Below, one piece after another: positions 15,867 to 24,000 of a stretch of DNA of 64,000 nucleotides. Each line of letters begins with the position of its first letter. The stretch's first letter is position 1. The DNA comes from VHCN01 sp964589935 (GTDB lineage Bacteria; Verrucomicrobiota; Verrucomicrobiia; Limisphaerales; VHCN01), in contig CAZPVD010000003.1 in the NCBI GenBank assembly GCA_964589935.1, positions 124,001 to 188,000 on the forward strand, read 5' to 3'. Made by a program: the position numbers and the translations under genes. The notes beneath the pieces were generated by a model, which searched no databases, was not told the origin of the DNA, and was given only the letters and a program-made list of their open reading frames with translations.

Positions 15867-18020
15867 ATGACCTTCCTCAACTTCATCCTGTTGGGCGGCA
15901 TGGCGGCGGCGAGCCTTCCGGTCATCATTCATCTCTTCAACAAGAACCGCTTCCGCACGGTGCGCTGGGGCGCGATGCACCTGCTCAACGCGGCATTCGA
16001 GAAAAACCAGCGCCGGCTCAACCTCGAACACATTCTGCTCCTGCTCCTGCGTTGCGCCATCCCTGCCGTGCTCGCGCTGTGCATGGCGCGGCCCGTCCTT
16101 ACAGGCGCGGCGAAACTGCTCGGCGACGACAAGGCCTCGGTCGTCGTGCTGCTCGACAACAGTTACTCGATGGAATCCAGCGCGGGCGCGTCGCCGAACT
16201 TCGCCACAGCGCGCGACACCGCGGCAAAAATTCTAACTGACGCAGGACGCGGCTCGGACTTCTCCGTCGTGCTCATGGCGGGCGGTGTTGCGCCGTTGCT
16301 CGATTCGCCGGCGTTTGACGCGCCGCATCTCGTGAAGGAGCTTGGCAAGCTCGACGCCGGTTACGGCAAGGCGAACATTCCCGAATCACTCGAAACCGCC
16401 GCGCAGATTCTCTCGCGGATGCAGCAGCAGGATCGCGAGGTCGTTGTCATCACCGACTTCCAGAAGGTGAGCTGGTCGGACGCCGAGGCCTCCGCCCGCG
16501 CCCGCGCCGTCGAGCAACTCAAGAAACTCCCGCTCCCGCCGCACATCACGCTGCTCAACATCGGCTCGCCGGGCCGCGACAACGTCGCCGTCGAGTCGCT
16601 CGACTTTTCACAGCTCGTGCTCGGCGTCGGGCAGACGCTTCAGGTGCGCGCGTCCGTGCGCAACTTCGGCGAGCGCGATTACCCAGAGTTGCGCGTTTAT
16701 TTCCGCGTGGACGGCCGCGAGCGTTCGGCCGCGCAGATTTCGCTGTCGGCGGGCAAGCAGCGGCAGGTGCTTTTCACGACGGTGTTCGACACCGGCGGCT
16801 CGCACTTCATTGAGGTTCATGCGGACGCCGACGCGCTCAAGGCCGACAATTCGCTGCAGGCGAGCATTCCCGTTTGGAATGAAGTTCCCGTGTTGCTCGT
16901 GAATGGCGATCCAAGCACCGAACCGCTCAAAGGTGAGACGGACTTCCTCGAAATCGCGCTGCAACCCTTCGGCCAGGCGAAGGCCGACCTCACCGACCTC
17001 ATCAAGCCGCGCGTCATCCAGCCGCAGGAACTCACGTCCGCCGCGCTCGCGGCGGCGCGCGTGGTCGTGCTTGCGAACGTGCGCCAACTCTCGGATGCGC
17101 AACTCGTGGCTCTGCGCGACTTCGTGCAGAACGGCGGCGGCCTGCTCGTATTCCCCGGCAACCGTATCAGCACGGACTGGTATAACCGCACGCTCGCCGG
17201 GACGAACGGCCTGGTGCCGCTGCCATTTCTCTCGCTTGCCGGTTCGCTCGAAGACGGCGCGCCACGTGCGAAGGTCGTCGGCGAACATTTCATGCATCCG
17301 GCACTCGAACTGTTCAACGACCCGCGAAACGGCTCGCTCGCGGATGCCGAGATCAGACTCTGGTTCAAGTTGCGCCGCCCGGACTCCGCGAACTCAAACC
17401 TCACCGTGCTCGCCAGCCTCAACACGGGCGATCCGTTTCTCGTGGAGAAAAAATTTGGCGAAGGCCGCGTCATGCAGTGCGCCGTGCCGTGCGACGCGGA
17501 CTGGGGCAACCTGCCGACGCGGCCCGTGTATCTGCCGTTCATGCAGCGGCTCGTGACGTATCTGGCCTCGTCGGTTTTCCCGCCGCGCAATGTCGAGGTC
17601 GGCAGGCCGCTCGCCGCTTTTCTTCCCAAGACAGATTCGGGCCGCGTCGCCGTTTTCACCGACCCGTCTGGCGCGCGCCACGAAGTCACCGTCCTCGCAA
17701 AAGGCGCGCGAGCGATGGCGGAGTTCACCGGCGCGCGGCATCCCGGCCTCTACGTCATGACCGCGCCCGACGGCGGCATTGTTCACTTTGTCGCGAGCAC
17801 GTCGCGCGAGGAGTCCGACCTCAAGGCGCTCACGCCCGCCGAGCGGGACGGCGTCGCGAAGGCGATGGGCGCGACGCTTGTGAACTCGCTCAAGGAATTT
17901 CAGGAACAAGACCACAACCGCCGCTACGGCCGCGAAATCTGGAAGCCGCTGCTTTGGGCCGTGCTGGCGCTGCTCATCGGCGAGCTGGTGCTGCAACAGT
18001 GGTTTGCCGCGAGAAAGTGA
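15867..18020 (+). CDS. batA: BatA-type VWA membrane protein
   Basis: This 717-residue protein starts with the BatA N-terminal region (FLNFILLGGMAAASLPVIIH, then NKNRFRTVRWGAMHLL) that forms the first membrane helices. A VWA domain follows with VVLLDNSYSMESS, which keeps the DxSxS metal motif. Extracytoplasmic beta domains and an amidotransferase-like segment come next (VVLANVRQLSDAQLVAL, NGGGLLVFPGN). A C-terminal transmembrane helix closes the protein (LWAVLALLIGELVLQQWF). BatA proteins work with MoxR in the cell envelope. The gene ends two bases before the next VWA gene, so the two should be co-translated. Confidence 0.85.
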   Translation: MTFLNFILLGGMAAASLPVIIHLFNKNRFRTVRWGAMHLLNAAFEKNQRRLNLEHILLLLLRCAIPAVLALCMARPVLTGAAKLLGDDKASVVVLLDNSYSMESSAGASPNFATARDTAAKILTDAGRGSDFSVVLMAGGVAPLLDSPAFDAPHLVKELGKLDAGYGKANIPESLETAAQILSRMQQQDREVVVITDFQKVSWSDAEASARARAVEQLKKLPLPPHITLLNIGSPGRDNVAVESLDFSQLVLGVGQTLQVRASVRNFGERDYPELRVYFRVDGRERSAAQISLSAGKQRQVLFTTVFDTGGSHFIEVHADADALKADNSLQASIPVWNEVPVLLVNGDPSTEPLKGETDFLEIALQPFGQAKADLTDLIKPRVIQPQELTSAALAAARVVVLANVRQLSDAQLVALRDFVQNGGGLLVFPGNRISTDWYNRTLAGTNGLVPLPFLSLAGSLEDGAPRAKVVGEHFMHPALELFNDPRNGSLADAEIRLWFKLRRPDSANSNLTVLASLNTGDPFLVEKKFGEGRVMQCAVPCDADWGNLPTRPVYLPFMQRLVTYLASSVFPPRNVEVGRPLAAFLPKTDSGRVAVFTDPSGARHEVTVLAKGARAMAEFTGARHPGLYVMTAPDGGIVHFVASTSREESDLKALTPAERDGVAKAMGATLVNSLKEFQEQDHNRRYGREIWKPLLWAVLALLIGELVLQQWFAARK

Positions 18021-18022
18021 AC

Positions 18023-20770
18023 ATGACTGACCTGCGCTTCATTGGCGATTGGCGGTTGTGGGCCGGCGTTGTCGCGGCGGTGGCGGCGGCGGTGTTCGTG
18101 TTTTTCCTTTACCGGCGCGAGACGCGCGTTCGGCGCGACTGGCTCGCGTGGGGGCTGCCTTCGCTGCGCGCGGTCGCGGTCGCGCTCGTCGTGCTGATGC
18201 TCACCGGGCCGGTGCTGCATCACCGCAAGGTCATCGGCGAACTCGCGCACGTGCTGCTTTTCGTGGACACCTCCGGGAGCATGAGTCTCACCGACGAGCA
18301 GATGGAAGCGCCGCGGAAACTTTTCGTCGCGCACCAGCTCGGCTGGCTGCCGCAGGAAAAGTTCAACGTCGCGCTCGAGTCCGCCGCCGAGCAGCTTGCC
18401 GCCGCGCAACAGGCCACCGTCGCGCGGCCCGGCGCGCCCGCGCCCGATCCGGCGGAGGTCGTCCAGAACTTCGCAAAATTCACCGAGGCCGCCGCCGACC
18501 AACTTGCGAAGGCGCCCGCGGCCGTATGGAGCAACAACGCCGCGAACGCGGCGCGTTTCCAGACGGAACTTGTCACGCCCGTGCGCAAGCTGCTCGCAGG
18601 CGACGTCGCGCGCGACGCGAAGAAGGCCGGCCGCGATGTCGCCGCGCTCGTGCCGCTTGTGTCGAAATGGGAGAAGGAAATTCGCGGCGCGTTCGATGCC
18701 TACGTCGCGCGTGTCGCGGCTTCCGGCGATCCGGCTGTCACCGCTGCGCTTAAAAAATTCGACACCTCGACACGCTGGCAGCGGCTTGACGCGATGCTCA
18801 CCGGCGGCGGGCAGGGTCTGCTCGCGCGCCTCGCGAGCGAACACAATGTGGAGCTGGTTGCGCTTGTCGGTGACAAGGCCGAGACCGTGTGGTTCCCCGG
18901 CGCGGGCAAGCTCGACGCTGCGCGCCGCGCGCCGCAGACGCTGCCGCTCGCGCCGACGAACGCACCGACAAATCTGAGCGATCCTGTTCGCGAGCGGATG
19001 CTCGCGTTGCGCGAGGGCGAGAAGTCCGCCGTGGTGCTCTTCACCGACGGCCAGCACAACGCCGGTTCCTCGCCGCTCGAAACCGCGAAGATGCTCGGCA
19101 ACCGGGGCGCGCCGGTTTTTCTCGTCGGCCTCGGCTCGCAGGATCCGCCGCCCGATCTGGCCGTGCTTGAAGCGAAAGGCCCGGAAACAGTTTTCCCCGA
19201 CGCGCGCGTCACCGGCGAGATCGTGCTCAAGGACGACCTGCGCGCGGGACAGCCGTTCACGCTGCGCATCGAGCACGGCGGCACGGTGCTGTGGGAGAAG
19301 GCGCTCGCGACGGAGAACAAGCATACGCGCTCGGTGCCGTTCGATTTCCCGATCAAGGATTTCGTCGCCGCCGAGCTCAAGCGCCGCGACAAGGACCTCA
19401 AGTTTTCAACGCTGCCGCTCACGTTCAAGGTCGCCGCGTCGCCCGTGCCCGGCGAGAAGGACGTGACAAACAACATCGGCGCGCTGCGCACGACCGTCAT
19501 CACGCAGAAGCCAAAATTGCTAATGCTCGATGGCCGTCCGCGCTGGGAATTTCGTTATCTGCGGAACTTGTTCGAGCGCGACCAGCGCTGGGAGGTGAAC
19601 GCGCTCGCCGCTGGCGGCGGCGCGTGGGTGCGCGGATTGCAACCGGGCACGTTTCCCGCGAACCGCGAGCAGCTTTTTTCCTACAGCCTCGTGATCTTCG
19701 GCGACGTGCCTCGTTTGCAGGTAAAGGCCGACGAGATGGAATGGCTGCGTGAGTTCGTCGAGAAGCGCGGCGGCGGAATCATCTTTGTGGACGGACGGCA
19801 GGAAGGATTGACCAATCTGCTGAACACGCCGCTTGCGCCGCTGCTGCCGGTGAAGTGGCAGGGCGTGCCGCTCGGCTCGGCATCCGTGCGCTTCGCGCTC
19901 AAGGCATCGGGTGCTTCGCTCGCGCCGCTCACGCTCATCGCGTCCGACCCGGCGGCGAATGTTGAATTGTGGAAGAATTTCCCCGGCCCGCACTGGGCCG
20001 CGCCCGCGCAGGCGCTTCCGGGCGCGGAGGTGTGGCTCGAACTTCAAGCCGGCGCGCAGCGCGCTGACGCGCTCGTGTTTCGCCGCTACGGCGCGGGCAA
20101 GGTGCTCTACGCCGCGCACGACGAATCGTGGCGCTGGCGTTACAACGTCGGCGATCTGCACCACCAGAAATTCTGGAACCAGGTCGCGAAATGGGTGATG
20201 GAGCCGCCCTTCCCAGTGCAGGACAAATTCATCTCGCTTGACAGCGGGGCTTCCACCTACAAGCCGGGCGATGTCGCCGAAATCCGCGCGCGCATCCGCG
20301 ACGCGCAAGGCGGCCTGCTGCTGCGCGCGAAGGCCGAGGCACGCCTGCTGCGCGAAGGCCAGCGCGTCGCGACGCTCCCGCTCGTGCCCGACGAAAATCT
20401 CGGTGGTGTTTACCGCGCGAAGACCGTGCCGCTCGCGCCGGGTAATTACGAAGTTCGCGTGGCCGTTGAGGGCCTGCCGGAAGGCGAACTGAAGGCTGCG
20501 ACGGAATTTGCCGTGGTGCCGCCCGGCAGCGGCGAGATGGCGAGCCTGAACTGCGACGAGGCGCTGCTGCGGCAGATGGCCTTCCATTCCGGCGGCGACT
20601 ATTTCCGCGAGGAGGACATCGGCGCGCTCGCCGACCGTCTCAAGCCGTTCAGCCAGGGCAAGATCGTCGAGAGCGACACCGTGCTGTGGCGCAGCTACTG
20701 GTGGTTCGCGCCCGTCGTGCTGCTGCTCGTCATCGAGTGGATTCTGCGCAAGCGGGCCGGGATGCTGTGA
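18023..20770 (+). CDS. Large VWA membrane protein with amidotransferase-like domain
   Basis: The ATG at 18023 gives 915 residues. The frame extends far upstream over batA in another phase, and that extension is not credible. Helices near 11-30 and 50-65 are followed by a VWA domain with LLFVDTSGSMSLTDEQ and a long helical insert. Beta domains then lead to a segment (KLLMLDGRPRWEFRYLRNLF, then EKRGGGIIFVDGRQ) like the amidotransferase-type domain of the 789-residue protein at 2704-5073. The C-terminus is a membrane helix (WWFAPVVLLLVIEWILRK). It is probably the periplasm-facing partner of MoxR/DUF58/BatA. Function is unknown. Confidence 0.8.
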   Translation: MTDLRFIGDWRLWAGVVAAVAAAVFVFFLYRRETRVRRDWLAWGLPSLRAVAVALVVLMLTGPVLHHRKVIGELAHVLLFVDTSGSMSLTDEQMEAPRKLFVAHQLGWLPQEKFNVALESAAEQLAAAQQATVARPGAPAPDPAEVVQNFAKFTEAAADQLAKAPAAVWSNNAANAARFQTELVTPVRKLLAGDVARDAKKAGRDVAALVPLVSKWEKEIRGAFDAYVARVAASGDPAVTAALKKFDTSTRWQRLDAMLTGGGQGLLARLASEHNVELVALVGDKAETVWFPGAGKLDAARRAPQTLPLAPTNAPTNLSDPVRERMLALREGEKSAVVLFTDGQHNAGSSPLETAKMLGNRGAPVFLVGLGSQDPPPDLAVLEAKGPETVFPDARVTGEIVLKDDLRAGQPFTLRIEHGGTVLWEKALATENKHTRSVPFDFPIKDFVAAELKRRDKDLKFSTLPLTFKVAASPVPGEKDVTNNIGALRTTVITQKPKLLMLDGRPRWEFRYLRNLFERDQRWEVNALAAGGGAWVRGLQPGTFPANREQLFSYSLVIFGDVPRLQVKADEMEWLREFVEKRGGGIIFVDGRQEGLTNLLNTPLAPLLPVKWQGVPLGSASVRFALKASGASLAPLTLIASDPAANVELWKNFPGPHWAAPAQALPGAEVWLELQAGAQRADALVFRRYGAGKVLYAAHDESWRWRYNVGDLHHQKFWNQVAKWVMEPPFPVQDKFISLDSGASTYKPGDVAEIRARIRDAQGGLLLRAKAEARLLREGQRVATLPLVPDENLGGVYRAKTVPLAPGNYEVRVAVEGLPEGELKAATEFAVVPPGSGEMASLNCDEALLRQMAFHSGGDYFREEDIGALADRLKPFSQGKIVESDTVLWRSYWWFAPVVLLLVIEWILRKRAGML

Positions 20771-20815
20771 GACTTGCGACATCCTCGCGAAGTGTTACGA
20801 TGAATTTAGCTTTTC

Positions 20816-20926
20816 ATGAACCTGACGCGGAAAGACCGCTGGCTGCCGGATGACTGGAAATTCATCCTGCTCGTGTTCTATTTGCCGCTGGCGATCGGAT
20901 TGGTGTTGTTCATCCTGTTCTTCTGA
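20816..20926 (+). CDS. 36-residue single-pass membrane peptide
   Basis: This short frame, 45 bp after the VWA gene, encodes MNLTRKDRWLPDDWK followed by one strongly hydrophobic segment (FILLVFYLPLAIGLVLFILF). The charged N-terminus and single helix are typical of small membrane proteins. It is on the same strand and could be the last gene of the VWA operon. No ribosome binding site is evident. Reality as a gene is likely but not certain. Confidence 0.55.
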   Translation: MNLTRKDRWLPDDWKFILLVFYLPLAIGLVLFILFF

Positions 20927-20948
20927 AGCGCAGCAGCCGGATAAAATC

Positions 20949-20977
20949 TTGTAAAGCCCGCGGCGCAAACCTAGTCT
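20949..20977 (+). promoter_or_regulatory. Possible sigma70-like promoter of the PQQ/InlB-repeat gene
   Basis: TTGTAA (20949-20954), a 17-bp spacer and TAGTCT (20972-20977) lie about 50 bp before the ATG at 21027. The spacing is ideal but each hexamer departs from consensus, so this is a moderate candidate. Confidence 0.4.
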
Positions 20978-21026
20978 CGCAGCGTTCCGCATTGATGTGT
21001 CTGCGGGCTGAAATTCATTGAGCACC

Positions 21027-24000
21027 ATGCCGAGGTTGAAACTCAAAACGGCCGCCGCCGCGCTCGCCGTGCTGGCGGCCGGCGCGCTCGGCGTGCTCGC
21101 GCAAAAAGCCTCTGTCAAACTCTGGGAGGTTTCGACCGGCCATATCGTGCAGTCCTCGCCTGCGCTCGCCTCCGATGGCACGATCTACGTCGGCTGCGAT
21201 AACGGCCGTCTCTACTCCGTCACGCGCGAGGGCAAGGTTCGCTGGTATTTTCCGACGGGCGGCAGCGTCATCGCCACGCCGGCAATCGGCCCCGACGGGA
21301 CGATTTACGCCGCCTCGACCGACGGCTGTCTTTACGCGCTCGACGAGGAAGGCACGGAGAAATTCCGCCTTGCGACGGGCGATTCCCTCACTGGCTCGCC
21401 CGCCATCGGCGCGGACGGCACGATTTATTTCGGCACGGTGATGAGCAACGTCTTCGCCGTGTTGCCGGACGGACACGTCGCGTGGGGCCTGAACGCGGGC
21501 GGCGGCGTGGTGAGTTCGCCGGCCATCGCGGAGGACGGCACAATCTACGTCGGCCTGCTCAGTGGCAAACTGCTCGCGATTCAGTCCGAAGGGCTGAAGA
21601 AATGGGAGTTCGCCGCCGGCGGAAAAATCAACTCATCGCCTGCGATCGGCGCGGACGGGACGGTTTACTTCGGCGCGCATGACGGGTTGGTGTATGCGGT
21701 CACGCCCGATGGCAAGAAGCGCTGGACTTACAAGACCGACGACGCGGTGCGCAGCTCGCCGGCGGTCGGCACGGACGGCACGATTTACATCGGTTCCGAT
21801 GACCGCAAGCTCCACGCCATCGCGCCCGACGGCACGCGCCGGTGGACGTTCCAGACCGGCAACTGGGTGCGCAGCTCGCCGGCGGTCGGCGCGGACGGCA
21901 CGATTTTTGTCGGTTCCTACGACGGCAAGTTTTACGCGGTCGGGCCGGACGGCAAGAGCCGATGGTTCATCGAAACCGCTTCGCACATCACGTCGTCGCC
22001 GGTGATCGCGAGCGACGGCACGATCTACGTCGGTTCGTGGGATAAAAATCTTTACGCATTCCGCGGCGGCGAAGCGCTCGCGAGCACGGCGTGGCCGAAA
22101 TTTCGCGGCCCGCTTGCCTCGCAGCCCGGTCTCGCGGGAATGCCGCCGGCCACTGTGAAGCCACCGGCTCCGGTCGCGACGACAGAGCCGGTGCCGGCGG
22201 TGAAGCCCGACACGAAGCAATCCGCCGCTCAACCCTCGCCCGCCGTCACGCCGACACTTACGCCGGCGGCACCGAATGTTACTTCTGCAAAGCCCGCCAT
22301 CTCCGCTCCCGAAACGCCGTTGCCCGTCGTGCCCGCGGTCACTTCCGCGCCGCCGGTCGTGGTCGTCAAGCCTGTCCCGCTGCCACCCGTGAAGTCTGTG
22401 ACGATTTCCACGTCCGCACTGCCGATCCTGCCTGACACGAAGCCGCCCGCACCGCAAGTGTTGCCATCCGGTCTCGTGGTCACTGCGCCCGCCCCGGCTC
22501 CGGGCGTCACTTCCGCCAAGCCGGGCATCAGCGCGCCGGAAAAGCCGCTCGCGTCCGTGATGACGAACAGTGTCACTGCGCCTTCGCCCACACTTCCAGC
22601 GACGACGAATGTTGCCGCGAAGCCGGCCGAGGACACGACTTCGCTGCTTCAAAGTTATCCGCCCGGCATTGAGAAGCGGCTGCTCATCGTGGACACGAAC
22701 GGCGTCGGGCGCGTGCTGCCCGAAACCGGCGGCATGGCGTGGCTGGCCGTGGGGCGCACGGTCACGCTGGTCGCCGAGCCGGGCATCGGCCACCGTTTCA
22801 CGGGGTGGAGCGGTTCCATCGTCGCCAGCACGCCGACGGTGACGTTCACAATGCGGTCCAACGTCGTGCTGATGGCGAATTTCGTGCCGTTCGATTCCAC
22901 ACTAGGGCCAGCGGCGATGCTGACTCCCGCGCCAACGACGGTTGCGATTCAGCCGGCTCCGGTTCCAATGCCGACACCCGTTCCAACGCCGGCACCCGTT
23001 CCAACGCCGGCACCCGTTCCAACGCCGGCACCCGTTCCAACGCCGGCACCCGCGATGGTTGTCACGAGTCCGCCGCCAGCGGTGCCGGTGTTCACGCCGC
23101 GCGAAATGGTGCCGGAGCCGACGGTGACGACGCGCACAACGACTCCGGGCAAAGGCGCGCAGGAATTGCGAATGGCGCTGCTCACGCTCGAAACAACCGG
23201 CGTGGGGACGATCTCGCCGAAATGGAACGGACGCCTGCTCGAAGTGGGCAAGAGTTACACGCTCATGGCCGAGCCGGGGCGCGGCCAGGTTTTTGCGGGC
23301 TGGTCGGGCGACATGGAGTCCGCGTCGCAGCGCATCACGTTCACGCCGCACGCTAACACGCGGCTCGTCGCGAACTTTGTTCCCGTGACTGCGGCGCGCA
23401 CCACGACGCAGTCGCCGAAGGTTGCCGCGCAAGCCGCACCCGCGCCGGTCGTCACGCCCCAGCCGCCACAACCAACGCCAACACCCGTTGCTCTTACACC
23501 AACACCCGCGCCTGCGCCGGTTCCGCCGCCGATGGCTGTTGCCCAACCCACGGCTTCCGCGACGACGGCGCCGCCGGTTCCCGCGTTCACCTCGACGGCA
23601 ACGCTCCAACCGTCGCCGATTCCCCCGATTGAAGTTCCTCCCCGACCCGTTGTAACGCCGCCGCCCGTTGAAACCGTGCCTTCGCCTGTGCCCACAGCGC
23701 CCGCGCCGGCAGCGATTGCGCAGGCCGTTCCGCCTCCGGGCCCGATGCCCATTGGTCCTGCTCCGGTTGTTCCTGCTGAAACTTTGACGACGACGGCAAA
23801 GGCGGCCGAGGCCGCGCCTCTGAAAACTTCCAAGCTGCCCCACTGGCTTCAAGCGCTTGTCTATATCAATCCGCCTTACAAACAGGAGCAGGCGCAGCGC
23901 CCGGCGAAGATGACGGGTGTCACGCCCGCCGAAGCGGTCGAGTCCGCGCCGAAGCCGCGCGGCAAGTCGCTGCCGAACGCGCCGATGGGCCTGCTCGCGC

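Noticed and set aside
22962..23051. Regularly spaced repeat that could suggest a CRISPR array
   Set aside because: The 18-bp units are contiguous without spacers, in frame, and encode VPTPAP; it is a coding minisatellite.
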